In this document: piece after piece, positions 7,077 to 13,364 of the stretch
Position numbering within the stretch: position 1 is the first letter of the stretch
How the letters are laid out: each line of letters begins with the position of its first letter
Assembly: GCA_949840605.1 (NCBI GenBank)
Contig: CATKXN010000073.1
Span: 1-13,398, forward strand
From: an uncultured Alistipes sp.
GTDB taxonomy: Bacteria > Bacteroidota > Bacteroidia > Bacteroidales > Rikenellaceae
DNA: 13,398 bases
Direction: 5' to 3'
Notes under the pieces: generated by a model
The model's database searches: none
The model's input: only the letters and a program-made list of their open reading frames with translations
Told to the model about the DNA's origin: nothing
Program-made: the position numbers and the translations under genes

Positions 7077-8123
7077 TCAGTTGTTCTCGGGACGCAGCTT
7101 GCGCACCACGGCGCCGGTCTGCCACATCTCGCTTTCGCGCATCTCGCGCAGCTCCTCGTTGAGTTTCTCGCGGTAGTCGGGCTTGCTGTTGAGGTCGATC
7201 GAGCGCTGGGCCTCGTTGCCGGCGGCCACCTCCTTGTAGAGCTCTTCGAAGACGGGTTTCGTGGCGTCGCGGAACTTCTTCCACCAGTCCAGCGCGCCGC
7301 GCTGGGCCGTGGTCGAGCAGTTGGCGTACATCCAGTCCATGCCGTTTTCGGCCACGAGGGGCATCAGCGACTGCGTGAGCTCCTCGACGGTCTCGTTGAA
7401 GGCCTCCGAGGGGCTGTGGCCGTTGGCGCGCAGCGTGTCGTACTGGGCGGCGAAGATGCCCTGGATGGCGCCCATCAGCGTGCCGCGCTCGCCCGTGAGG
7501 TCGGAGTAGACCTCGCGCTTGAAATCGGTCTCGAAGAGGTACCCCGAGCCGACGCCGATGCCCAGCGCCACGACGCGCTCGAAGGCGCGGCCCGTAGCGT
7601 CCTGGAACACCGCATAACTCGAGTTGAGGCCGCGGCCCTGGAGGAACATCCGGCGCAGCGACGTGCCCGAACCCTTCGGGGCGATGAGGATCACGTCGAC
7701 GTCGGCCGGGGGTACGATGCCCGTGCGCTCCTTGTAGGTGATGCCGAAGCCGTGGGAGAAATAGAGCGCCTTGCCCGGCGTGAGGTGCTTTTTGACGGCG
7801 GGCCATACGGCGATCTGCCCGGCGTCGGACAGCAGGTACTGGATGATCGTGGCCCGCTCGGCGGCCTCCTCGATGCCGAAGAGCGTTTCGCCCGGCACCC
7901 AGCCGTCGGCGATGGCCTTGTCCCAGCTCTTGGAGCCTTCGCGCTGGCCGACGATGACGTTGAAGCCGTTGTCGCGGAGGTTCAGCGACTGGCCGGGGCC
8001 CTGCACGCCGTAGCCGATGACGGCGATGGTCTCGTCCTTGAGGACTTCGAGGGCTTTTTTCAGGGGGAATTCTTCGCGGGTTACGACGTTCTCTTCGACG
8101 CCGCCGAAATTGATCTGTGCCAT
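7077..8123 (-). CDS. ilvC: Ketol-acid reductoisomerase IlvC (class I)
   Basis: This 348-residue cytoplasmic enzyme carries out the Mg-dependent alkyl shift and NADPH reduction of acetolactate or acetohydroxybutyrate to the dihydroxy acids in valine, leucine and isoleucine synthesis. Length fits the Bacteroidetes class I form. The Rossmann loop GYGVQGPGQS is at 37-46, and a basic and serine-bearing stretch, GQREGSKSW (59-67), follows the second beta strand as expected for NADP(H). YFSHGF (121-126) holds the conserved His124. DLTGERG (208-214) carries the metal-binding Asp208 and Glu212. The C-terminal knotted helical domain includes EAFNETVEELTQSLMP and CSTTAQRGALDWW. It is the last gene of the ilvD-B-N-C operon, 63 bases after ilvN with no terminator or -7 box visible in that gap, and is followed by a strong terminator. 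The assignment is secure. Confidence 0.97.
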   Translation of the reverse strand: MAQINFGGVEENVVTREEFPLKKALEVLKDETIAVIGYGVQGPGQSLNLRDNGFNVIVGQREGSKSWDKAIADGWVPGETLFGIEEAAERATIIQYLLSDAGQIAVWPAVKKHLTPGKALYFSHGFGITYKERTGIVPPADVDVILIAPKGSGTSLRRMFLQGRGLNSSYAVFQDATGRAFERVVALGIGVGSGYLFETDFKREVYSDLTGERGTLMGAIQGIFAAQYDTLRANGHSPSEAFNETVEELTQSLMPLVAENGMDWMYANCSTTAQRGALDWWKKFRDATKPVFEELYKEVAAGNEAQRSIDLNSKPDYREKLNEELREMRESEMWQTGAVVRKLRPENN

Positions 8124-8186
8124 GTTTTTCGTGATTTTGGTTTGTTATTTATTGTGAATTACATGCTGTTTTGTACGACCTTTTTT

Positions 8187-8711
8187 CTAAAAACCGTTTT
8201 TCATGCGGTCCAGCTCTTCGAGGTATTCGTTCAGCAGCTCGCGCCGCGACTTGATGATGGCCACCGTACCGCTGCGCACGAACTGCTGGACGCCGTAGGG
8301 CTGCAGCAGGCGGAACAGCGCCTGCGTGTCGGCCTTGTGGCCGGTTTTCTCGACGACGATGTAGTCGTCGTCGATCTCCAGGATGCGGACGTTGTGCTTG
8401 CGCACGAGCTGTTCGACGCCCCGGCTTCGGGTGACCTTGTAGAGGGCGATCTCCTGCTGCACCACCTCCTCGGGGGTGTAGACGAATGTTTTCAGCACGT
8501 CGATCTTCTTCTCGACCTGCCGCACGAGCTTGTCGATCTGACCGGGGTCGGTGCGGACGACGATCGTGAACTTGTGGATGCCCGGGAGCGCCGATTCGGA
8601 GGTCGTGAGGCTCTCGATATTGACGTCGCGGCAGGTGAAAACCGTGGTGATCTGGCTCAGCAGACCCACTTTGTTCTCCGAAAATACGGTGATGATGTAT
8701 TCCTGTTCCAT
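8187..8711 (-). CDS. ilvN: Acetolactate synthase small (regulatory) subunit IlvN/IlvH
   Basis: This 174-residue protein is the regulatory partner of the catalytic subunit encoded just upstream; in this family it raises activity and gives feedback inhibition by valine. The N-terminal ACT domain (about 4-76) shows the signature NKVGLLSQITTVF (13-25) and DVNIESLT (29-36), the region that binds the effector in characterised subunits. A second domain (about 83-160) is the ALS small-subunit C-terminal domain, with ALYKVTR (89-95) and GTVAIIKSRREL (148-159). Length is close to the usual 160-175 residues. Its ATG lies 13 bases past the ilvB stop, so it is co-translated or closely co-expressed with ilvB. 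Valine sensitivity is inferred from the family and not visible directly. Confidence 0.95.
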   Translation of the reverse strand: MEQEYIITVFSENKVGLLSQITTVFTCRDVNIESLTTSESALPGIHKFTIVVRTDPGQIDKLVRQVEKKIDVLKTFVYTPEEVVQQEIALYKVTRSRGVEQLVRKHNVRILEIDDDYIVVEKTGHKADTQALFRLLQPYGVQQFVRSGTVAIIKSRRELLNEYLEELDRMKNGF

Positions 8712-8724
8712 CGGCTGTTACGTT

Positions 8725-10461
8725 TTATTCGAACCGGATGTCCGCCACCGGAGCGCCGGCCGGGACCATCGGGAAAATGTTCTCTTCGCCCTCGACGCGG
8801 ACTTCCAGCAGGAAGGCCCCTGCAGAGGCTTTCATCGCGGCGACGGCCTCCGCCAACTCCTCGCGGCGTTCGACGAGGCGGTAGCTGATGCCGTTGCCGC
8901 GGGCGATGAGTCCGAAATCGGGGTTTATCATCTCGGTAAAGGAGTAGCGGCGGTCGTAGAAAAGCTCCTGCCACTGCCGCACCATGCCGAGGAACGAGTT
9001 GTTCAGCAGGACGATCTTCACTGCGACGTGCGACTGGAAAATGGTCCCCAGTTCCTGGATGGTCATCTGCAGGCCGCCGTCGCCGGCGAACAGCACCACT
9101 TCGCGGTCGGGGGCGCCCAGCTTGGCGCCGATGGCCGCCGGAAGCCCGAAACCCATCGTTCCGAGGCCGCCCGAGGTGACCATGCTGCGGCCGCGGCGGA
9201 ACCCGAAATAGCGCGCGGCGTTCATCTGCTGCTGGCCTACGTCGGTCACCAGCACCGCGTCGTTGTCGTAGGCCCGGGCCACGGCGTCGACCGCCTCGCC
9301 CATGCGGATGCGGCCTCCGCCGGGGTGCAGCGCCTTGCGGACGACGGCTTCGTATTCGATGCGGTCGCAGGCCCGGAACTCCCCGATCCAGGCGCCGTGG
9401 TCGCCCTTGCGGATGCGTTCGGTGAGCATCGGCAGCGACTGCCTGGCATCGCCCACGACGGGCACGTCGGCAGGGATGATCTTGCCGATCTCCGCGGGGT
9501 CGATCTCCAGATGGATGATTTTCGCGTTCTCGCCGAAATGGGCGGGGCTGCCCGTCACGCGGTCGTCGAAGCGCATGCCGACGGCCACGATCAGGTCGCA
9601 CTCCCGGTTTTTGATATTGGGCCCGTAGTTGCCGTGCATGCCCAGCATGCCCACGTACTGCGGATGGTCCGACGGCAGGGCCGAGAGCCCCAGCAGCGTC
9701 GAGGCCGCGGGCATGCCGCTCTTTTCGAGGAACGCCCGCAGTTCGGCTTCGGCGTTGCCCAGCGTCACGCCGTGGCCCACCATCACCAGCGGGCGTCGGG
9801 CGGCGTCGATCAACCGGGCCGCCTCGGCGATGCGCTCCGCGTCGGGCGCGGGCGCGGGGACGTAGCTGCGGATGGAGGCGATTTTCTCGTAACGGAAAGG
9901 GGCCGTGCCGCACTGGGCGTCTTTGGTGATGTCCACCACGACAGGGCCCGGACGGCCCGTGCGGGCGATGTAGAAGGCTTTGGCGATGGCCGCCGGGATG
10001 TCCTCGGTGCGCTTGACCTGGCAGTTCCATTTGGTCACGGCCTGCGTGATGCCGACGAAATTGGTCTCCTGGAAGGCGTCGGTGCCCAGCAGCGAGGAGC
10101 CGACCTGCCCGGTGACGAGCACCAGCGGCGTGGAGTCCATCAGCGCGTCGGCCAGCCCCGTGACGGTGTTCGTGGCGCCGGGACCCGAGGTCACGAGGCA
10201 GACGCCGACCTGTCCGCTGACGCGGGCGTAGCCCTGCGCGGCGTGCACGGCGCCCTGTTCGTGGCGGACGAGGATGTGGCGCAGCCGGTCGCGGTAGTCG
10301 TAGAGGGCGTCGTAGACGGGGATGATGGCGCCCCCGGGATAGCCGAAAAGGGTGGTGACTCCTTCATGGAGGAACGATTCGATCAGGGCCTTCGATCCCG
10401 TGATCGTGGGGTCGGAGGCCGTTTGTCGCTCTTCGGGACGTGCCGGTTGGGGTGTATTCAT
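8725..10461 (-). CDS. ilvB: Acetolactate synthase large (catalytic) subunit IlvB
   Basis: This 578-residue thiamine-diphosphate enzyme condenses two pyruvates to acetolactate, or pyruvate with 2-oxobutyrate to acetohydroxybutyrate, the first common step of branched-chain amino-acid synthesis. The N-terminal pyrimidine domain has TLFGYPGGAIIPVYDAL (37-53) and RHEQGAVHAAQGYAR (66-80), where Glu68 is the conserved thiamine-activating glutamate. The central FAD-type domain follows. The C-terminal domain has the cofactor motif GDG (460-462) with NN 25 residues later (487-488). The first 20 residues are proline- and polar-rich and not part of the fold. It is the anabolic AHAS form because it lies between ilvD and ilvN. 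The 255-base gap to ilvD holds palindromic repeats, and I see no TAnnTTTG box for it on this strand, so it probably depends on transcription from the ilvD promoter. Confidence 0.96.
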   Translation of the reverse strand: MNTPQPARPEERQTASDPTITGSKALIESFLHEGVTTLFGYPGGAIIPVYDALYDYRDRLRHILVRHEQGAVHAAQGYARVSGQVGVCLVTSGPGATNTVTGLADALMDSTPLVLVTGQVGSSLLGTDAFQETNFVGITQAVTKWNCQVKRTEDIPAAIAKAFYIARTGRPGPVVVDITKDAQCGTAPFRYEKIASIRSYVPAPAPDAERIAEAARLIDAARRPLVMVGHGVTLGNAEAELRAFLEKSGMPAASTLLGLSALPSDHPQYVGMLGMHGNYGPNIKNRECDLIVAVGMRFDDRVTGSPAHFGENAKIIHLEIDPAEIGKIIPADVPVVGDARQSLPMLTERIRKGDHGAWIGEFRACDRIEYEAVVRKALHPGGGRIRMGEAVDAVARAYDNDAVLVTDVGQQQMNAARYFGFRRGRSMVTSGGLGTMGFGLPAAIGAKLGAPDREVVLFAGDGGLQMTIQELGTIFQSHVAVKIVLLNNSFLGMVRQWQELFYDRRYSFTEMINPDFGLIARGNGISYRLVERREELAEAVAAMKASAGAFLLEVRVEGEENIFPMVPAGAPVADIRFE

Positions 10462-10520
10462 AGTCGGTGCGGAGTTTTATGCGATTATTGTCATACTAAC
10501 CGGGCGAAGCGTACGCCATC

Positions 10521-10636
10521 TCCCTCCCTGAGGGCCGTTTAAAAAACGGCTTTTAGAAGTAGACGCGCAGATTTGGGCCGGAGGCGTAGTAACTTTGCAT
10601 CGCCCCTGAATCCCGGCTTTTAGCCGGGTGGGGTCA
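10521..10636. repeat. REP-like palindromic element in the ilvD-ilvB gap
   Basis: The 255-base gap contains three palindromes: CCCTGAGGG (10526-10534), GCCGTTT/AAACGGC with a 3-base loop (10534-10550), and CCCGGCT/AGCCGGG with a TTT loop (10612-10628), the last followed by TGGGGTCA (10629-10636). The 10-mer CGGCTTTTAG occurs twice (10547-10556, 10614-10623). A TAACTTTG motif lies at 10590-10597. The hairpin-plus-GGGGTCA ending recurs at the right edge of the window, and CCCTGAGGG is also shared with that copy. This is the layout of REP-type elements common between Bacteroidetes genes. The rest of the gap shows nothing else recognisable. Confidence 0.65.
10534..10554 (+). terminator. Possible plus-strand terminator hairpin
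   Basis: A perfect 7-bp stem (10534-10540 with 10544-10550) around AAA is followed on the plus strand by TTTT. No plus-strand gene is visible to its left, so it may simply be part of the REP-like element. On the minus strand it lacks a T-run and should not stop ilvD-ilvB read-through. Confidence 0.3.
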
Positions 10637-10716
10637 GATTTGTATATGACGCCGAAGGCGGCAGGAACGGCGGTCAGTAGCAGCTTGTACATAAAGCATA
10701 CATTTTATTTTCTTTT

Positions 10717-12537
10717 CTATTCTTCGTCGATGATGCGCACGGCGCCCTTGTCGGCCGAACTTACGAGCCGCGCGTAGGCCCGCAGCGATGCGGGAACCTG
10801 CCGGTCGCGGTCGGCGGGACGGAATCTCTCCTGCGCGGCCATGCGGGCGGCTATTTCGGCGTCGTCGACCGCGAGGCGGATCGAACGGCGGGGGATGTCG
10901 ATTTCGATCGTGTCGCCCGTGCGGACGACGGCGATCTCCCCGCCTGAGGCGGCCTCCGGCGAGACGTGGCCGATCGAGAGCCCCGAGGTGCCGCCCGAGA
11001 AACGGCCGTCGGTGATCAGCGCACAGGCTTTGTCGAGCTTCTTCGACTTGAGGTACGACGTGGGGTAGAGCATCTCCTGCATGCCCGGGCCGCCCTTGGG
11101 GCCCTCGTAGCGGATGACGACCGCCTCGCCCGGCTGCACCTCGTCGGCGAGGATGCCGTTCATGGCCTGCTCCTGCGATTCGTAGACCCGGGCCGGACCG
11201 CGGAAGACGAAGAGTTTTTCATCGACCCCGGCGGTCTTCACGACGCAGCCCGAGCGGGCGATGTTGCCCGTCAGCACGGCCAGTCCGCCGTCGCGGAAAT
11301 AGGCGTGCTCCGCATCGCGGATACAGCCCGCCGTGCGGTCGGTGTCGGGTTCCTCGTAATAGGAGTGCTGGGCCCCGAGTTCGCGGCTGTAATGGCCTGC
11401 CGGGGCGCTCAGCGCACGGCGACGGGCCGTGTCGGAAGCCGTGGGGGAGAGGATGTCGCAGGCGGCGAGGGCCTCGCCGAGCGTGCGTCCGTCGACGCGC
11501 GGCACCGAGGTGTCGAGCAGTCCGGCGCGGTCGAGTTCGCCGAGGATGGCGAAGATGCCTCCGGCGCGGTTGACGTCCTGGATGTGGTAGCGGGAGTTGG
11601 GCGCGACCTTGCAGAGCACCGGGACCCGCCGCGAGAGGCGGTCGATGTCCTGCATCGTGAAATCCACGCCTGCCTCGTGCGCCACGGCCAGCAGGTGCAG
11701 CACCGTGTTGGTCGAGCCGCCCATGGCGATGTCGAGCGACATGGCGTTCTCGAAGGCGGCCTTGGTGGCGATCGAGCGCGGCAGGACCGTTTCGTCGCCC
11801 ATGAAGTAGTAGCGTTCGGCGTTGCGGACGATGAGCGCCGCGGCGTCCTCGAACAGCCGGCGGCGGTTGGCGTGCGTGGCGACGATCGTGCCGTTGCCCG
11901 GGAGCGAGAGTCCCAGCGCTTCGGTGAGGCAGTTTATCGAGTTGGCCGTGAACATTCCCGAGCACGATCCGCAGCCGGGGCAGGCGCAGCGTTCGATCTG
12001 CGCGACCTCCTCGTCGCTGCACGTGTCGTCGGCGCCCATGACCATTGCGTCGATCAGGTCCACGCCGCGGCCCCGGAACTTCCCGGCCTCCATCGGTCCG
12101 CCCGAGACGAAGACTGTCGGGATGTCGAGCCGCATGGCGGCCATTAGCATGCCGGGGGTGATCTTGTCGCAGTTCGAGATGCAGACCAGTGCGTCGACCT
12201 TGTGGGCCGAGGCCATGTATTCGACACTGTCGGCGATGATCTCGCGCGAGGGCAGCGAGTAGAGCATGCCGTCGTGGCCCATGGCGATGCCGTCGTCGAC
12301 GGCGATGGTGTTGAACTCCGCGGCGAAGCACCCGAGGGCTTCGATCCGCTGTTTGACGTACTGGCCGATTTCGTGCAGGTGCACGTGGCCCGGCACGAGC
12401 TGGGTGAACGAGTTGGCGATGCCGATGATCGGGCGGCCGAACTGCTCCTCGCGCATGCCGTTGGCCCGCCAGAGGCTCCGGGCTCCCGCCATCCGGCGGC
12501 CCGTCGTGGTGACGGCGCTTCTGAGTGTGTGTTTCAT
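10717..12537 (-). CDS. ilvD: Dihydroxy-acid dehydratase IlvD
   Basis: This 606-residue iron-sulfur enzyme dehydrates 2,3-dihydroxy acids to 2-oxo acids, the shared late step of valine, isoleucine and leucine synthesis. It aligns by eye with the 616-residue E. coli enzyme from the first residues ([19 protein letters not shown], 6-24). Conserved blocks include [16 protein letters not shown] (76-91), with metal-binding acidic residues at 81-82, and [12 protein letters not shown] (119-130), with cluster ligand Cys123. [15 protein letters not shown] (186-200) carries Cys192, and [19 protein letters not shown] lies near the C-terminus. The cysteine pattern fits the E. coli-like class; whether the cluster is [4Fe-4S] or [2Fe-2S] is not settled by eye. 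It is the first structural gene of the ilv operon, and its ATG overlaps the stop of the leader reading frame in the sequence ATGA. Expression is probably set by the attenuator upstream. The assignment is secure. Confidence 0.98.
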   Translation of the reverse strand: MKHTLRSAVTTTGRRMAGARSLWRANGMREEQFGRPIIGIANSFTQLVPGHVHLHEIGQYVKQRIEALGCFAAEFNTIAVDDGIAMGHDGMLYSLPSREIIADSVEYMASAHKVDALVCISNCDKITPGMLMAAMRLDIPTVFVSGGPMEAGKFRGRGVDLIDAMVMGADDTCSDEEVAQIERCACPGCGSCSGMFTANSINCLTEALGLSLPGNGTIVATHANRRRLFEDAAALIVRNAERYYFMGDETVLPRSIATKAAFENAMSLDIAMGGSTNTVLHLLAVAHEAGVDFTMQDIDRLSRRVPVLCKVAPNSRYHIQDVNRAGGIFAILGELDRAGLLDTSVPRVDGRTLGEALAACDILSPTASDTARRRALSAPAGHYSRELGAQHSYYEEPDTDRTAGCIRDAEHAYFRDGGLAVLTGNIARSGCVVKTAGVDEKLFVFRGPARVYESQEQAMNGILADEVQPGEAVVIRYEGPKGGPGMQEMLYPTSYLKSKKLDKACALITDGRFSGGTSGLSIGHVSPEAASGGEIAVVRTGDTIEIDIPRRSIRLAVDDAEIAARMAAQERFRPADRDRQVPASLRAYARLVSSADKGAVRIIDEE

Positions 12538-12707
12538 CTTTCGGTTTCGGTTTCAGTCTGTGTCCCGGCCCGTGCCGGAAATAAAAAGGCCTTTCCCCGG
12601 CAGGAGAAAGGCTTTATCATATTCGTCGATCTGTACGCCACCTTTCTCCCGTTATCTTCTAAGGACGACGAGGTGCAGGGTAATGACGATGACGATCGAA
12701 CGAAGCA
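12534..12707 (-). CDS. ilvL: ilv leader peptide, reading frame running into ilvD
   Basis: A 57-codon frame starts at an ATG 28 bases after the promoter -7 box and begins [19 protein letters not shown]. Ten of residues 5-16 are Ile, Val or Leu, the three end products of the operon, and a Thr sits among them. This is what ribosome-stalling leader peptides such as E. coli IlvL look like. The frame has no stop after the regulatory codons: it reads on through the antiterminator and terminator and ends in a TGA overlapping the ilvD ATG (ATGA). The tail after about residue 20 looks unselected, ending TQTETETER. The regulatory part (12660-12707) is well supported; whether the full 57 residues are made is unknown. 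Confidence 0.82.
   Translation of the reverse strand, partial: CFVRSSSSLPCTSSSLEDNGRKVAYRSTNMIKPFSCRGKAFLFPARAGTQTETETER
12579..12612 (-). terminator. ilv attenuator terminator
   Basis: On the minus strand GCCTTTCTCC (12603-12612) pairs with GGGGAAAGGC (12589-12598) in a 10-bp stem with one G-U pair and a TGCC loop, followed by CTTTTTATTT (12579-12588). It lies 41 bases before the ilvD start and about 50 bases after the Ile/Val/Leu codons. A terminator placed between promoter and first gene, after a leader peptide of this composition, is the classic attenuator arrangement. Confidence 0.9.
12603..12650 (-). promoter_or_regulatory. ilv antiterminator, alternative to the attenuator hairpin
   Basis: On the minus strand GGAGAAAGG (12641-12649) is the exact reverse complement of CCTTTCTCC (12603-12611), which is the 5' arm of the terminator. 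Pairing extends by a G-U at each end to about 11 pairs. The two structures are mutually exclusive. The 5' arm begins 10 bases after the last leucine codon of the stalling run, so a ribosome stalled at the earlier Ile/Val codons would leave it free, and read-through into ilvD would follow. The arm may also pair upstream: AGGTG (within 12638-12642) is complementary to CACCT in the leader codons (within 12670-12674), a possible pause hairpin. Confidence 0.8.
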
Positions 12708-12735
12708 TGGTCTGTTTTTTGTATTCGTTGCAGTA

Positions 12736-12767
12736 CAAAGATAGGGATATTAAATAATTTGAACAAA
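12736..12767 (-). promoter_or_regulatory. Promoter of the ilv operon
   Basis: On the minus strand TTTG (12764-12767) is followed by 20 bases and TATCTTTG (12736-12743), a full match to both boxes of the Bacteroidota vegetative promoter. The surrounding bases are AT-rich, unlike the rest of the window. The leader ATG is 28 bases beyond the -7 box. Confidence 0.85.
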
Positions 12768-13050
12768 TAATTTTCTAAAAATATTTAATATTGTGACACT
12801 TCGGAAGCAGATGCCGCAATCGGCTTCGTATCTGTTCGCCTGCTGCCCGGTTTGCTTACGATTCGATACCCGCTTTTGTGCTTTGAAATGCGGATTCGGG
12901 CCGTATTTTTGCCGGAATGGGCTTTCGGATGTCTTGTTGGGATTTCATTTTTGATCCGGAGACGCTTTTTGACGCTTTTTGAGTCCGCTCCTATATATAT
13001 AAAAAGGCTTCCGGTATTTTTCGGAGCGCGCTTACGAATTGTTACTCCGA
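12768..13050. other. Intergenic stretch between two divergent promoters
   Basis: I see no gene in these 283 bases. Base composition is clearly more AT-rich than the flanking genes. It holds a perfect tandem 10-mer GACGCTTTTT (12961-12980) and an alternating TATATATATA run (12992-13001). A 6-bp long-range inverted repeat is also present (CGCTCC near 12986-12991 with GGAGCG near 13024-13029). A weak plus-strand promoter-like pair, TTTG (12882-12885) and TATTTTTG (12904-12911), has an 18-base spacer instead of 20. Open frames crossing it on both strands have no family resemblance and no start near a promoter. Confidence 0.5.
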
Positions 13051-13082
13051 TTTGGTTTTTTGAAATATTTGTTTTACATTTG
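13051..13082 (+). promoter_or_regulatory. Divergent promoter of a putative threonine leader transcript
   Basis: TTTG (13051-13054), a 20-base spacer and TACATTTG (13075-13082) match both boxes of the Bacteroidota promoter, with exactly the spacing of the ilv promoter. The next usable ATG of the leader ORF is 30 bases further on, like the 28-38-base gaps of the other promoters here. Confidence 0.78.
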
Positions 13083-13112
13083 CCGATGATGGTTACCGAA
13101 CAGCATATCACA

Positions 13113-13220
13113 ATGACCGGACGAGGTTGCGGATTTACCGGCAATCCCGTTGCTTGTGCGTATGCCTTCACGACCACGACGACTGCCACGACGACTACGA
13201 CCCCTGTGGGGGTTCGATAG
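13113..13220 (+). CDS. thrL: Putative threonine-operon leader peptide
   Basis: This 35-codon ORF encodes a peptide whose centre reads FTTTTTATTTTTP: ten threonine codons (ACG, ACC, ACT) and one alanine at 13170-13202. It ends PVGVR and TAG. Threonine runs of this kind mark thr-operon leader peptides, for example E. coli ThrL, where slow threonine charging stalls the ribosome. I chose ATG 13113 because the two earlier in-frame ATGs (13086, 13089) lie at or before the expected transcription start. A CGACCCC/GGGGTTCG hairpin with one bulge (13198-13216) covers the end of the run. The regulated gene would lie beyond the window. No Ile-rich run is present, unlike E. coli ThrL, which senses both amino acids. 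The naming is by analogy. Confidence 0.65.
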   Translation: MTGRGCGFTGNPVACAYAFTTTTTATTTTTPVGVR

Positions 13221-13226
13221 TCATTA

Positions 13227-13278
13227 TTCCGTCCGCATACCCGGTATGCACTTCCCGGCCAAGGCTGCCGGAGCGGAA
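13227..13278 (+). promoter_or_regulatory. Structured leader RNA segment after the threonine leader
   Basis: Two adjacent hairpins are visible: GCATAC/GTATGC with loop CCG (13235-13249) and CCGGC/GCCGG with a seven-base loop (13255-13271). They can be closed by TTCCG/CGGAA (13227-13231 with 13274-13278), giving a three-way junction. It starts 6 bases after the leader stop. It is followed by an A-run, not a T-run, so it is not a plain terminator. Its role is unknown; it may be part of the attenuation switch. Confidence 0.35.
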
Positions 13279-13364
13279 AAAAGGTTACAATCAAATAAAT
13301 TTAATCGACAAAAGTTACCTGCCGGCGTTCGAGGACGCTACCTTTGCTGCGCAGCTGCACTAAG

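Noticed and set aside
8551..10542. Long plus-strand open frame opposite ilvN and ilvB
   Set aside because: Same reason: an antisense shadow of two certain genes, with no family resemblance.
10534..10554. Hairpin as a terminator separating ilvD from ilvB
   Set aside because: Its T-run is on the plus strand only. On the minus strand, which carries the operon, the stem is followed by CCCTC, so it should not terminate ilvD transcription.
10590..10597. TAACTTTG as a plus-strand promoter antisense to ilvD
   Set aside because: The nearest upstream TTTG is 14 bases away instead of about 20, and no plus-strand gene follows. It more likely belongs to the repeat.
10477..10692. 71-residue minus-strand open frame in the ilvD-ilvB gap
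   Set aside because: It is translated almost wholly from the palindromic repeat, has no recognisable family, and repeats of this sort often give false small ORFs.
12917..12982. Short plus-strand ORF rich in Phe (21 residues, MGFRMSCWDFIFDPETLFDAF in part) after a promoter-like pair
   Set aside because: The promoter spacer is 18 rather than 20, the ATG is only 5 bases after the -7 box, the Phe codons are not clustered, and no terminator follows. Much of the Phe content comes from the tandem GACGCTTTTT repeat.
12785..13294. Minus-strand open frame with a valine run (GVVVVVAVVVVVK) that could be another ilv leader
   Set aside because: It is the mirror of the threonine codons on the other strand. 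No TAnnTTTG box lies upstream on the minus strand, no ATG is close to the run, and the true ilv leader is already accounted for next to ilvD.
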